A DNA stretch of 64,000 nt from Rugamonas rivuli (GTDB lineage Bacteria; Pseudomonadota; Gammaproteobacteria; Burkholderiales; Burkholderiaceae_D). The position numbers and the translations under genes are program-made. The notes under the pieces were generated by a model. That model did no database searches. It was not told the origin of the DNA and saw only the letters and a program-made list of their open reading frames with translations. The DNA is taken from contig NZ_WHUF01000003.1 in the NCBI RefSeq assembly GCF_009380165.1, forward strand, positions 960,486 to 1,024,485. Direction: 5' to 3'. Positions 47,016 to 57,611 of this stretch are shown here, one piece after another; the first letter of the stretch is position 1, and each line of letters starts with the position of its first letter.

Positions 47016-48317
47016 TTAGTAGACTTCCGGATTGGGATCGGTGCGTTCCATTTCCAGCGACGCCGCCAGCAGGGCCAGCCGCGCCACCACGCCGTAGACG
47101 TAGAAACGGTTCGGCGCCGCCGTTCCCGGCTTGGCCTTCAAATCCGGCACCGCGTGCTGCTGGGCGAAGGCCAGCGGCACGTATTGCGAACCGGGCGCGT
47201 TGAGGTTCTGGTCGATGCCCTTTTCCGCGTGCACGCGGTAGAAGCCGCCCACCACGTAGCGGTCTATCATGTAGACCACCGGTTCGGCCACCGCATCCTT
47301 GATGCTCTCGAAGGTCGGCACGCCCTCCTGGATGATGAAGTCGGTCACTTCCTTGCCATCCTTGACGACGATCATCTTGTCGCGCTGGGCCTGGCTCAAG
47401 TCCTTGATTTCGCTGGAATCCTTGATGGTCAGGATGCTGGTGCCGTAGGTCCCGGCGTCCGGCTTGACGATCACGAACGGCTTCTGGTCCTTGATGCCGT
47501 ATTCCTTGTATTTCTTCTTGATCTTGGACAGCAGCGCGTCGATATTGGCGGCCAGGCAATCATAGCCCTCGCCGGTGCGGAAGTTGACGGCGTCGCACTT
47601 GGCGTGGAAAGGGTTGAGCATCCACGGATCGACGCCGATCAGCTTGCCGAACTTCTTGACCACCTCGTCGTAGGCGTTCATGTGATTGCCCTTGCGGCGC
47701 ACGGCCCAGCCGGCATGCAGCGGCGGCAGCAGGCTTTGCTCGTGGATGTTCTGCAAAATGTCAGGAATGCCGGCCGACAGGTCGTTGTTCAGCAGAATCG
47801 TGCACGGATCGAAATCCTTTAGGCCCACGCGGCGGCCGTTGGCCGAACGCACCAGCGGCTCGACCACCAGCATATTGCCGTCAGGCAGCGCCAGCGGCGT
47901 CGGCTGGGTGATTTCCGGCGACAGCGAGCCCAGGCGTACATGCAGGCCGGTCTGGCGGAAGATCTGCATCAGCCGGGCGACGTTCTGCCAGTAGGTCGGA
48001 TGGCGCTGTTGCACTTCCGGGATCAGCAGCAGGTTGCGTGCGTCCGGGCAGTATTTGTCGATGGCCGCCATGGCCGCCTGCACCGACAGCGGCAGCATTT
48101 CCGTCGCCAGGTGGTTGAAGCCGCCCGGGAACAGATTGGTATCGACCGGCGCCAGCTTGTAGCCGGCGTTGCGCATGTCGACGGAACAATAGAACGGCGG
48201 CGTGTGCTCTTGCCACTCCAGGCGGAACCAGCGCTCAATGGCCGGCGTTGCGGCCAGAATTTTTTCTTCGAGGTCGAGCAGCGGTCCGGTCAGGGCCGTG
48301 ACGAGATGGGGAACCAT
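47016..48317 (-). CDS. gshA: Glutamate--cysteine ligase, proteobacterial gshA variant
   Basis: A 433-residue enzyme making gamma-glutamylcysteine, first step of glutathione synthesis. It belongs to the variant found in betaproteobacteria and acidithiobacilli, not the E. coli GshA fold type: 'CSVDMRNAGYKLAPVDTN' and 'PFVIVKPDAGTYGTSIL' are characteristic. Its usual neighbour gshB follows. Promoter and start lie just upstream of the amt terminator. Confidence 0.92.
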   Translation of the reverse strand: MVPHLVTALTGPLLDLEEKILAATPAIERWFRLEWQEHTPPFYCSVDMRNAGYKLAPVDTNLFPGGFNHLATEMLPLSVQAAMAAIDKYCPDARNLLLIPEVQQRHPTYWQNVARLMQIFRQTGLHVRLGSLSPEITQPTPLALPDGNMLVVEPLVRSANGRRVGLKDFDPCTILLNNDLSAGIPDILQNIHEQSLLPPLHAGWAVRRKGNHMNAYDEVVKKFGKLIGVDPWMLNPFHAKCDAVNFRTGEGYDCLAANIDALLSKIKKKYKEYGIKDQKPFVIVKPDAGTYGTSILTIKDSSEIKDLSQAQRDKMIVVKDGKEVTDFIIQEGVPTFESIKDAVAEPVVYMIDRYVVGGFYRVHAEKGIDQNLNAPGSQYVPLAFAQQHAVPDLKAKPGTAAPNRFYVYGVVARLALLAASLEMERTDPNPEVY

Positions 48318-48390
48318 GGTTACTTCCTTAGCTATTACCGTGCAGATAGCCCAAATCAGGGCGAAAACTGTATTTTAAAGGCAGGAAATG

Positions 48391-48421
48391 AAAAAAGCGC
48401 CTCTTTTGGAGGCGCTTCTTT
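48391..48421 (-). terminator. Intrinsic terminator after amt
   Basis: A 9-bp stem AAGCGCCTC/GAGGCGCTT with a 5-nt loop. On the minus strand it is followed by a run of six T residues. It lies about 45 nt after the amt stop and separates the porin-glnK-amt transcript from gshA. Confidence 0.88.
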
Positions 48422-48464
48422 CTTTGCCCGTAGCAACGGGCGGCATTACGTTACCAATAAAGCA

Positions 48465-50042
48465 TCAAGCGTGGTAAGCGGACTCGCCATGGCTGGTGAT
48501 GTCCAGGCCTTCGCGCTCTTCTTCTTCCGGCACGCGCAGACCGATGACGATGTCGACCAGCTTGTAGGCGACCAGCGACACGACGGCCGACCAGAGCACG
48601 GTGGTGCCGACGGCGGTAGCCTGGGTCGTTACCTGGGTGACGATCGAGTAAGGATCGGCCGACATTTTGTTGGTCACGTAGTCGAAGATGCCCTGGCCTC
48701 CCAGCGATGGCGAAGCGAACACACCGGTCAGCAGCGCGCCCAGGATACCGCCGACGCCGTGCACGCCGAACACGTCCAGCGAGTCGTCAGCGCCCAACAG
48801 GCGTTTCAGGCCGTTCACGCCCCACAGGCAGATAACGCCAGCCAGCAGGCCGATGACCAGCGCGCCCATCGGACCGACATAACCGCAGGCCGGGGTGATG
48901 GCCACCAGGCCGGCAACAGCACCCGAAGCGGCGCCCAGCATCGAAGGCTTGCCTTTGACAATCCACTCGCCCAGCAACCAGGACATGGTGGCGCAAGCGG
49001 TAGCCAGCAGCGTATTGACGAAGGCCAGTGCGGCGACGTCGCCCGCTTCCAGTGCCGAACCGGCATTGAAACCGAACCAGCCCACCCACAGCAGCGAAGC
49101 GCCGATCATGGTCATGGTCAGCGAGTGCGGCGCCATGGATTCGCGGCCGTAGCCGACGCGTTTGCCCATCATGTAGGCGCCTACCAGGCCGGCAACTGCG
49201 GCGTTGATGTGCACCACGGTGCCGCCGGCGAAGTCCAGCGCGCCTTTTTGCCACAGCCAGCCGGCTTTGGCGGTTTCAGCTGCCAGGGTGGCGGCATCCT
49301 TGATCGCGTCCGGACCGGTCCAGAACCAGACCATGTGGGCGATAGGCAGGTAGGCGAAGGTGAACCACAGCACGACGAAGGCCAGCACGGCGGTGAACTT
49401 CGCGCGCTCGGCGAAGGAGCCGACGATCAGGCCGCAGGTGATGGCGGCGAAGGTCGCCTGGAACACCACGTACACGAACTCGGGAATCACCACGCCCTTG
49501 CTGAAGGTGGCGGCGGTCGAGAAGGTGGCTTTGACCGGATCCCAGATGCCGCGCAGGAAGGTGCGGTCGCCGCCACCGATGAAGGCGTTGCCTTCGGTGA
49601 AGGCCAGCGAGTAACCGTACACGCACCACAGCACGATGATCAGCGCGAAGATGGTGAACACTTGCAGCAGGATGGACAGCATGTTCTTGGAACGGACCAG
49701 GCCGCCGTAGAACAGCGCCAGGCCGGGAATCGACATCATGATGACCAGGATGGTCGACACCATCATCCAGGCGGTGTCGCCTTTGTTGGGCACGGGAGCG
49801 GGTGCGGCGGCTGGAGCAGCTTCTGCCGGCGCGGCGGCGGCCGGAGCAGCGGCTGGCGCGGCCGCCGGAGCGGCGGGTGCGGCGTCAGGCGCGGAAGCGG
49901 CCGGAGCGGATGCAGCGGGTGCGGGCGCCGAAGCAACCGGCGCCGAGGCTGCCGGCTTGGCCTCCTGGGCAACCACCGGCGCGGCGAGTGCGAACAGGAT
50001 GGATACCCCAGCCAGCAACGTTGTTATAGTTTTTTTCATCAA
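48465..50042 (-). CDS. amt: Ammonium transporter
   Basis: A 525-residue AmtB-type channel for ammonium, in the inner membrane. A signal-like N-terminus (to about residue 25, 'AAPVVAQ') is followed by an unusual 60-residue Ala/Pro-rich linker before the first channel helix ('GDTAWMMVSTILVIMMSIPG'). The pore His residues sit in 'GGTVVHINAAVAGL' and 'DVFGVHGVGGILGAL'. GlnK, its blocker, is encoded 8 nt upstream. Confidence 0.95.
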   Translation of the reverse strand: MMKKTITTLLAGVSILFALAAPVVAQEAKPAASAPVASAPAPAASAPAASAPDAAPAAPAAAPAAAPAAAAPAEAAPAAAPAPVPNKGDTAWMMVSTILVIMMSIPGLALFYGGLVRSKNMLSILLQVFTIFALIIVLWCVYGYSLAFTEGNAFIGGGDRTFLRGIWDPVKATFSTAATFSKGVVIPEFVYVVFQATFAAITCGLIVGSFAERAKFTAVLAFVVLWFTFAYLPIAHMVWFWTGPDAIKDAATLAAETAKAGWLWQKGALDFAGGTVVHINAAVAGLVGAYMMGKRVGYGRESMAPHSLTMTMIGASLLWVGWFGFNAGSALEAGDVAALAFVNTLLATACATMSWLLGEWIVKGKPSMLGAASGAVAGLVAITPACGYVGPMGALVIGLLAGVICLWGVNGLKRLLGADDSLDVFGVHGVGGILGALLTGVFASPSLGGQGIFDYVTNKMSADPYSIVTQVTTQATAVGTTVLWSAVVSLVAYKLVDIVIGLRVPEEEEREGLDITSHGESAYHA

Positions 50043-50050
50043 TCTTCCCC

Positions 50051-51165
<1,115 letters not shown>

Positions 51166-51256
51166 AGTTGTTTTCCTTGTGTAGTTGAACTTATTTAGCA
51201 GTTGCGGTTTAAAATCCTGTGTGAAGCGAAGCAATGAAAGCGTTCATGGCTTCTTT

Positions 51257-51272
51257 AGCAGAATGCGTGCCA
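51257..51272 (-). promoter_or_regulatory. Sigma-54 (RpoN) promoter of the porin-glnK-amt operon
   Basis: The minus strand reads TGGCACG, four bases, then CTGCT. GG (-24) and GC (-12) are 12 nt apart, as needed. Only one base differs from the TGGCACG-N4-TTGCT consensus. The predicted start is near 51246, about 80 nt before the porin ATG. Confidence 0.8.
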
Positions 51273-51397
51273 GCTAATGTTGCCGAGGTGATAGCTGCCG
51301 TATCAACATCGGCAACGGGACCGCATTTGAAAGAGTGTGAGAATGGGATGGGTGCGGCGGTGATGTTTCAGAATTTCGCACCACATTAACGCCGGGG

Positions 51398-51414
51398 TGC
51401 ACTGCAATGGTGCA
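51398..51414. promoter_or_regulatory. NtrC-type enhancer site
   Basis: The 17-nt TGCACTGCAATGGTGCA matches the classic enteric glnA site TGCACCAAAATGGTGCA at 14 of 17 positions and is a near palindrome. It lies about 130-150 nt upstream of the sigma-54 promoter, the usual enhancer distance, and 30 nt before ubiK on the other side. Confidence 0.75.
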
Positions 51415-51443
51415 GTGCATCGCTGGTTAGATCAAGGAATATT

Positions 51444-51683
51444 ATGGATATGAACACTTTTTTCAACGACTTGCAAAGCAAGATCAATCAGGCCATCGAA
51501 AACTCACCAGCAAAGGACATCGAGAAGAACGTGAAGTCCATGATGACGCAGGGTTTTGCCAAGCTGGACCTGGTGACGCGCGAGGAATTCGATGTGCAGG
51601 CGCAAGTGCTGGCCAAGACCCGCGCCAAGCTGGAAGCGCTGGAAGCGCGTCTGGCTGAACTGGAAGCCAAAGCAGGTCAATAA
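51444..51683 (+). CDS. ubiK: Ubiquinone biosynthesis accessory factor UbiK
   Basis: A 79-residue coiled-coil protein of the BMFP/YqiC family. The first half is amphipathic, the rest (about 45-78) is a strong coiled coil ('RAKLEALEARLAELEAK') preceded by 'LVTREEFDVQAQVL'. UbiK binds UbiJ and supports the aerobic ubiquinone complex. It is divergent from the nitrogen operon and 96 nt before comM. Confidence 0.9.
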   Translation: MDMNTFFNDLQSKINQAIENSPAKDIEKNVKSMMTQGFAKLDLVTREEFDVQAQVLAKTRAKLEALEARLAELEAKAGQ

Positions 51684-51779
51684 ACCCGTGCCGGCGCCCG
51701 CCCGTTTGGGCTAGCGCAAAGCACGGCGGCGGGCGTGGGCTACGCTGGCGGCTGGTATTCACTGGTCGTCTGCTATCCC

Positions 51780-53291
51780 ATGAGCCTAGCCGTACTCAAA
51801 AGCCGCGCCCTGGCGGGCATGGAGGCGCAGGAAGTCAGCGTCGAAGTGCATCTGGCCAACGGGCTGCCGGCCTTCACCATCGTCGGGCTCGCCGACACCG
51901 AGGTCAAGGAAGCCAAGGACCGCGTCCGCGCCGCCATCCAGAACGGCGGTTTCGAATTCCCCGCACAGCGCATCACCGTCAATCTCGCCCCCGCCGACTT
52001 GCCGAAAGAATCGGGCAGGTTCGACTTGCCGATCGCGCTCGGCATCCTGGCTGCGTCCAAACAAATCCCCTCCTCCCGCTTGCATCAATACGAGTTTGCC
52101 GGCGAGCTGTCGCTGTCCGGCGAGTTGCGGCCGATACGCGGTGCGCTGGCGATGTCGCTGGCCACGCGCCGCGACGGCGGCACGCTGGCCTTCATCCTGC
52201 CGCTGGCCAACGCCGACGAGGCGGCGCTGGTCGGCAACGCCGCCATCTATCCGGCGCAATCGCTATTGCAGGTGTGCGGCCACTTCGCCGCCAAGTCGGT
52301 CGAGTCCATGCTGTCGCGCCATGAATCGGCGCCGCTGGTGGCGCAGCTGGAGTATCCCGACTTTGCCGACGTCAAGGGACAGGTCTTCGTCAAGCGGGCA
52401 CTGGAGGTGGCGGCCGCAGGCAACCACTCGATTTTGCTGGTCGGTCCGCCGGGCGCCGGCAAGACCATGCTGGCGGCGCGCTTCGCCGGCCTGCTGCCGG
52501 AGATGACCGACGAGGAAGCATTGGAGGCCGCCGCCGTGCAATCGCTGACGGGCAACTTCCGCATCGAGCACTGGAAGCGCCGCCCCTTCCGCTCGCCGCA
52601 CCACACTTCATCGGGCGTGGCGCTGGTGGGTGGCGGCAGCGTGCCGAGGCCGGGAGAGATTTCGCTGGCGCATAGGGGCGTGCTTTTTTTGGATGAGCTG
52701 CCCGAGTTCGCGCGCAGCGTGCTGGACGTGCTGCGCGAGCCGATGGAATCGGGGCGCATCACCATTTCACGCGCCGCCAGGCAGGCCGACTTTCCCGCGC
52801 ATTTCCAATTGATAGCAGCGATGAACCCCTGCCCTTGCGGCTACCTGGGCCACACCAGCGGCCTCTGCCACTGTTCGCCTGACTTGATTCAGCGCTACCA
52901 GGGCCGCGTCTCCGGTCCGCTGCTGGACCGCATCGACATCCAGATGGAAGTGGCGGCGGTCGATCCTGAGATCCTGGCGGCGGATGCCGACGGCGAATCG
53001 TCGCGCACCATCGCCGCCCGCGTGCAGGCCGCCACCGACATCCAGCTGCAACGCCAGGGCAAGCGCAACCAATACCTGAGCACGCGCGAGATCGACCAGT
53101 ATTGCAAGCCCGACCGCCCCGGCAAGGCGCAGCTGAAACAGAGCATGCAACACTTCCAATGGTCCGGCCGCGCCTACCACCGCATCCTGCGCGTAGCCCG
53201 CACCATCGCCGACCTGGCAGGCAGCGAGCGCATCCTCCTGGCGCACGTCAGCGAAGCCATTCAGTACCGGCAGGCGCTGCGCAAGCGCTGA
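51780..53291 (+). CDS. comM: YifB/ComM-family AAA+ ATPase
   Basis: A 503-residue Mg-chelatase-like helicase of natural transformation. Start at 51780 gives the family N-terminus 'MSLAVLKSRALAG'. Walker A is 'GPPGAGKTML' (about residue 220), Walker B 'GVLFLDELPEF', and the C-terminal part has 'NPCPCGYLGH'. ComM promotes branch migration during DNA uptake. Competence genes are not seen in this window. Confidence 0.95.
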   Translation: MSLAVLKSRALAGMEAQEVSVEVHLANGLPAFTIVGLADTEVKEAKDRVRAAIQNGGFEFPAQRITVNLAPADLPKESGRFDLPIALGILAASKQIPSSRLHQYEFAGELSLSGELRPIRGALAMSLATRRDGGTLAFILPLANADEAALVGNAAIYPAQSLLQVCGHFAAKSVESMLSRHESAPLVAQLEYPDFADVKGQVFVKRALEVAAAGNHSILLVGPPGAGKTMLAARFAGLLPEMTDEEALEAAAVQSLTGNFRIEHWKRRPFRSPHHTSSGVALVGGGSVPRPGEISLAHRGVLFLDELPEFARSVLDVLREPMESGRITISRAARQADFPAHFQLIAAMNPCPCGYLGHTSGLCHCSPDLIQRYQGRVSGPLLDRIDIQMEVAAVDPEILAADADGESSRTIAARVQAATDIQLQRQGKRNQYLSTREIDQYCKPDRPGKAQLKQSMQHFQWSGRAYHRILRVARTIADLAGSERILLAHVSEAIQYRQALRKR

Positions 53292-53313
53292 TGGGGCGCT
53301 AACACCAAGACAG

Positions 53314-54171
53314 CTATGTATTCAAAGCCACGTTGTCTTGCTTGTCGAGGAAGCTGGAGACTTTAGGCTTGGTGTGGGCGAGCTTCTGCGCCATCTTGAA
53401 TTCCTCGAATTCTTTAGCCGCCGCAACCGCCGCTCGGACTTCGCCCCGCCCTCGCACCCCCAACTCGCTGGTGAGCCTATCCCCCCATGGCCGCCGATCG
53501 ACCTTGACAAGAGCAAGCACGCCGCCGACCAGAATACGATATAAATTAATTCCGAGTTTACGGTCCGGGGACGGCGCGCGATAGGCGAATACGCCAGTGT
53601 CGTTGATGTCGAGCCGCAGGCGAAACAGTGCAACATCCAAAAACTCGGGAATGGCGTCGGAGCCGAAACTGACAGCCCGCAACGGCTCCTGAAATTTACC
53701 GAGCTCGACACGTCCGAATTCCGGGCGTGTAATCGAATACTTCCACAACAACGCCGCGTAGAACCGCAACAAATCATCGTCCTGCCGTGGGAGTTTGACT
53801 ATCGCCCCCTCGCGAAGACCCTGTGCCTGGTTGCGAACAGCGGTGAACAGCTGTGCGGCCTTTTCCTCCAGCAATCCGAGTTTTTCATCGCAAGGACCGC
53901 ATAAAATGTCCGGGTCAAATATGCCGGACTGGCTGATCTGAGAAATCGCGCCATCAGCCTTGGTCACGGCATGGGCATGGCCAACCTGGACTTCTTTAGC
54001 CAGTACTCTGGGAATCAAGTGTGCACGGATCGTATTGGACGATCCACAGTGAGAACATTTCAAGGCGGTTCCGTTAATTTTTAAAGCAGCAGAAGGCTGC
54101 GACGGTGCACATGATAACCACGAGTCCGCATCCAAGGCCAGTACCCATAGCGATGTTTCGGCAGCATCCAC
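53314..54171 (-). CDS. HNH-like zinc-motif protein, unknown function
   Basis: Up to 285 residues. The recognisable part starts at 'KCSHCGSSNTIRAHLIPRVL', followed by a second pair in 'ILCGPCDEKLGLLEE': a C-x2-C ... H-(I/L)-IP ... C-x2-C arrangement seen in a widespread HNH-related family. The first 36 residues look non-conserved; a TTG at 54063 that begins right before KCSHC may be the real start (249 residues). Base composition is lower in GC than its neighbours, so recent gain is possible. Nuclease activity is not shown. Confidence 0.65.
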   Translation of the reverse strand: MDAAETSLWVLALDADSWLSCAPSQPSAALKINGTALKCSHCGSSNTIRAHLIPRVLAKEVQVGHAHAVTKADGAISQISQSGIFDPDILCGPCDEKLGLLEEKAAQLFTAVRNQAQGLREGAIVKLPRQDDDLLRFYAALLWKYSITRPEFGRVELGKFQEPLRAVSFGSDAIPEFLDVALFRLRLDINDTGVFAYRAPSPDRKLGINLYRILVGGVLALVKVDRRPWGDRLTSELGVRGRGEVRAAVAAAKEFEEFKMAQKLAHTKPKVSSFLDKQDNVALNT

Positions 54172-54313
54172 GATCCTTCATGCGAAGCCGATGCCGCGCC
54201 GATGCAGTCGGGCGCAAGAAACGGAGTTCGCGCTCCATGGCGCTTCGATATCGTTGGCCTTGGAGAACTTGAAAGCACTCCACATCCCAACCCGATCATT
54301 TAAGGAATCCATC

Positions 54314-54763
54314 ATGTCTACAGCCGAAACCAATAAAGCCATCGTCGGTCGCTGGTTCACCGAATTCTGGGGCGACAACTACAACCCGGCCGTCGTCGAC
54401 GACCTGGCATCGCCCGACATGCTGCTGCAATATTCGCTGCACGAACCGCGCCGGGGCCGCGAAGACATCAAAGCCTTCATGGGCGACTTCCGCGCCGCCT
54501 TCCCCGACCTGTCGTTCGCCGGCGCCGCCGATCTGATCGCGGAAGGCGACTACGTCGTCGGCCGCTGGATCGGCGGCGGCACCCACACCGGTCCCGCCTT
54601 CGACGACTTCCTGATCGGCGCACTGCCGGCTGAAACCGGCAGGAAAATGCGCTTCACCGGCACCACGGTGCTGCGCCTCAAGGACGGCAAGATCGTCGAA
54701 GAACTGGGCCTGGACGACGGCGTCACGGCGCTGCAGCAACTGGGCCTGATCCGCAAGGCTTGA
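54314..54763 (+). CDS. SnoaL-like polyketide-cyclase-fold protein
   Basis: A 149-residue protein. The start at 54314 has AAGGA before it. 'IVGRWFTEFWG', 'GREDIKAFMGDFRAAFPDL', and 'VGRWIGGGTHTG' match the SnoaL/NTF2-like ester-cyclase family. Substrate unknown. The 250 nt before it contain no gene I can support. Confidence 0.85.
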   Translation: MSTAETNKAIVGRWFTEFWGDNYNPAVVDDLASPDMLLQYSLHEPRRGREDIKAFMGDFRAAFPDLSFAGAADLIAEGDYVVGRWIGGGTHTGPAFDDFLIGALPAETGRKMRFTGTTVLRLKDGKIVEELGLDDGVTALQQLGLIRKA

Positions 54764-54903
54764 TCGCGCGGGCCAGCGGCGGCGGATGCAGGCAAGCGTC
54801 CGCCGCCGCCCGTTCTAAATTCTGCCGATCCCGGCACTAAGCGTCACCTCTTCGCTAGCCTTGCTGCTATATTGATCGATGCCCTTACAACCACGGGAAA
54901 TCG

Positions 54904-56610
54904 ATGACACGCTTGCCCCTCTACCTCGCCGCCAGCGCACTGCTGGCAGGCTGCGCCGCCACTCAAGTTCCGCTGACCGACTTCACCGCCAACTCCGGCA
55001 GCCCACGCGCGCCGGAACAACTGGCGGTCACGTTTGAAAAAGCCGACCTGGCGCTGCGCGTCGATCCCGCCAGCCACAGCATCAGCGGCGACGCCGCGCT
55101 GACCTTCCTTGCCAGCGCCCCGCTGACCCGCATCGCCGTCGAACTGGACCGCAACCTGCCCGTCGATTTCGCCAGCGTGGACGGCGTGCAGCTGGCGCCG
55201 TCGGCGATCAGCAACCCGGACGGCCGCCTCTACCTGACCTTGCCGACGCCGCTACAAGCGGGCGCCCGCACCACCGTGCGCATCCGCTACCACGGCGTGC
55301 CGCACGTGGCCTCGCACGCGCCGTGGGACGGCGCCTTCATGTGGAGCAAAACGGCGGACGGCCAGCCGTGGATTACCACCACCGTCGAAGGCGAAGGCTG
55401 CGACCTGTTCTGGCCCTGCATCGACCATCCGCAAGGCAAGCCGAAACTGATCGACCTGCACATCAGCGTGCCGTCGCCGCTGGTGGTGGCCGGCAACGGC
55501 GTCGCCCTCGGCATGGAAGAAAAGGATGGCTGGCGCACCTACAACTGGCGCGCGAAGAACCCCAGCACCTACGGCGTGGCCCTGAACATCGGCCCCTACG
55601 AAATGCTGTCCGGCGACTACGACAGCCGCTACGGCAACAAGATCCCGCTGCGCATGTGGTACCTGAAGGGCCACGACAAACAGGCCAACGGCCTGTTCGC
55701 CGAGTTCGCGCCGATGCTGGATTTCTTCGAGGCCCGCATCGGCCCCTACCCGTTCGGCGACGAGAAAATGGGCGTGGTTGAAACCCCGCACCTGGGCATG
55801 GAGCACCAGACCATCAACGCCTACGGCAACGGCTATGCCAAGTCGCCGCTCGGCTACGACTGGCTGCTGCACCACGAGCTGTCGCACGAATGGTTCGGCA
55901 ACCAGATGACCAACGCCGACTGGGACGACATGTGGTTGCACGAGGGCTTCGGCAGCTATATGCAGCCGCTGTACCTGGAGCAACTGCGCGGCGAGCGCGA
56001 GTTCCAGGCCGAGCTGTTCACCCAGCGCAAGTCGCTGTTGAACAAGGTGCCTGTCGTCAGCGGCAAATCGAAGCGCATCGAAGATGTCTACCAGGACGCG
56101 CGCGGCGGCCCCGGCAACGACATCTACACCAAGGGCTCGCTGATCCTGCACACGCTGCGCAACCTGATCGGCGACGACGCTTTCTTCCGCGCCACGCGCC
56201 GCATGGTCTACGGCACCGACACGCCGAAGCCGGGCAACTTCGAACCGCGCTACAGCAGCACCAGGGAATTCATCGCCATCGCCAACGAGGCCGGCGGCCG
56301 CGACCTGGGCTGGTTCTTCGACGCCTACCTGTACCACGCGGCGCTGCCGGAGCTGGTCGAGGAACGCCACGGCAACCAGCTCAAGCTGAGCTGGAAGCTG
56401 AAGGATGGCGGCGCCTTCCCGATGCCGATCGAAGTACGGGTCAACAACCGCATCGAGAAGCTGGCGATGACCGACGGCCGGGGCGAACTGACGCTGCCGC
56501 CGCAAGCGCTATACACTATCGATCCGAACTCCCGCGTGCTGCGCCAGCAAGCCCATATCGATGAATGGAAGCAGCAGGAAGAACAACGCAAGAAGAAAGC
56601 CAAGTCCTGA
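54904..56610 (+). CDS. M1-family aminopeptidase, lipoprotein
   Basis: A 568-residue zinc aminopeptidase. Lipobox 'SALLAGC' (Cys near 17) anchors it in an envelope membrane. The exopeptidase motif is 'GMEHQTINAYG' (GAMEN-type), and the zinc site HELSH (His324-His328) with Glu347 is intact. The last 80 residues look like a beta-type domain. A small lipoprotein gene overlaps its stop (TGATG). Confidence 0.92.
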   Translation: MTRLPLYLAASALLAGCAATQVPLTDFTANSGSPRAPEQLAVTFEKADLALRVDPASHSISGDAALTFLASAPLTRIAVELDRNLPVDFASVDGVQLAPSAISNPDGRLYLTLPTPLQAGARTTVRIRYHGVPHVASHAPWDGAFMWSKTADGQPWITTTVEGEGCDLFWPCIDHPQGKPKLIDLHISVPSPLVVAGNGVALGMEEKDGWRTYNWRAKNPSTYGVALNIGPYEMLSGDYDSRYGNKIPLRMWYLKGHDKQANGLFAEFAPMLDFFEARIGPYPFGDEKMGVVETPHLGMEHQTINAYGNGYAKSPLGYDWLLHHELSHEWFGNQMTNADWDDMWLHEGFGSYMQPLYLEQLRGEREFQAELFTQRKSLLNKVPVVSGKSKRIEDVYQDARGGPGNDIYTKGSLILHTLRNLIGDDAFFRATRRMVYGTDTPKPGNFEPRYSSTREFIAIANEAGGRDLGWFFDAYLYHAALPELVEERHGNQLKLSWKLKDGGAFPMPIEVRVNNRIEKLAMTDGRGELTLPPQALYTIDPNSRVLRQQAHIDEWKQQEEQRKKKAKS

Positions 56611-57116
56611 TGAAGAAAATCTCCCTGGCGCTGCTGCTGGCCGCCGCGCTGTCGGCCTGCAGCCCGCAATACGATTGGCGCGACTACCGCAGCAACGACG
56701 CCCCGTACGCCGTGCTCTTCCCCGGCAAGCCGGCCAGCCAGACCCGCAGCATCCAGCTCGATACCGTGTCGGTTAATATGACAATGACGGCGGCCGAAGT
56801 GAACGGCGTCATCTTCGCGGTCGGCAGCGCCCAGGTCGCGGAGGCGGCGCAGGGTCCGGCGGCGATAGAGGCCATGAAGACCGCGCTGGTCGGCAATATC
56901 GGCGCCACCGTCACCAGCAATAAAGCGGCCACCGACGGCAGGCAGTCCACCCTCGACGTCGAGGCCAAGGGCAGCCAGAACGGTGAAGCGATGCGCCTGA
57001 TCGGCCATTTCATCGCCCGGGACAAGCGGATTTACCAGGTCATCGTCATGGGCAGGGACAAGAATATCGTGCCGGACACGGTGGAGACCTACCTCAGTTC
57101 CTTCAAATTGAACTGA
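56610..57116 (+). CDS. Small lipoprotein of unknown function
   Basis: A 168-residue protein with a lipobox (ALSAC, Cys about 16). The rest is a single domain with 'APYAVLFPGKPASQTRSIQL' near the start and 'FIARDKRIYQVIVMGRD' near the end, resembling a PsbP/DUF1795-like fold, which I cannot confirm. Translationally coupled to the M1 aminopeptidase. Confidence 0.7.
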   Translation: MKKISLALLLAAALSACSPQYDWRDYRSNDAPYAVLFPGKPASQTRSIQLDTVSVNMTMTAAEVNGVIFAVGSAQVAEAAQGPAAIEAMKTALVGNIGATVTSNKAATDGRQSTLDVEAKGSQNGEAMRLIGHFIARDKRIYQVIVMGRDKNIVPDTVETYLSSFKLN

Positions 57117-57185
57117 AACACCGGTTCTGGCTTAGAAAGTGCTTAATTCGATGTGCGCTACCGCTCAGACAGAGGGGTGTACCTC

Positions 57186-57213
57186 TTGTAAAGTTCTACC
57201 AATAGCCTAATGT
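57186..57213 (+). promoter_or_regulatory. Possible sigma-70 promoter of the DUF1840 gene
   Basis: TTGTAA (57186-57191) and TAATGT (57208-57213) are 16 nt apart, 48 nt before the ATG. Neither box is a perfect match. Confidence 0.3.
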
Positions 57214-57261
57214 CACTACTACGACGTACCGTTCCACCACAAGACTAAGAAAGCTCTCTCT

Positions 57262-57603
57262 ATGTTAATCGCCTTTAAATCGAAATCCAGTCCCGAAGTC
57301 CTGATGTATCAGGAACATGCCCAGCGCATCCTGGACCTGCTCCACAAAAATCCTACGCGCGGCGTCATCACGGCTGAGGAAGCGGCGCGCGCCCTGTCGG
57401 TGCTCGAACACGAGGTCGCCGAGAGCAAGTTGCACCCGGAAAGCGATGTCGAGCACGACATCCATGCCCACGAGAAGGAAGACGGCGAAACGGTCGAGCA
57501 CGCGGTCATGCAGCGCGTAGGCTTTGCCGCCCGCGCCTTCCCGCTGCTGGAAATGCTGCGCTCGGCCAAGCAGGAAAACGAGAGCATCATCTGGGGCGTC
57601 TAA
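57262..57603 (+). CDS. DUF1840-family protein
   Basis: A 113-residue soluble protein with the family start 'MLIAFKSKSSPEVLM' and 'HKNPTRGVITAEEAARAL', ending in 'SIIWGV'. DUF1840 is common in betaproteobacteria and has no known function. Stands alone between the lipoprotein gene and the convergent sensor kinase. Confidence 0.85.
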   Translation: MLIAFKSKSSPEVLMYQEHAQRILDLLHKNPTRGVITAEEAARALSVLEHEVAESKLHPESDVEHDIHAHEKEDGETVEHAVMQRVGFAARAFPLLEMLRSAKQENESIIWGV

Positions 57604-57611
57604 GAAGCGCC

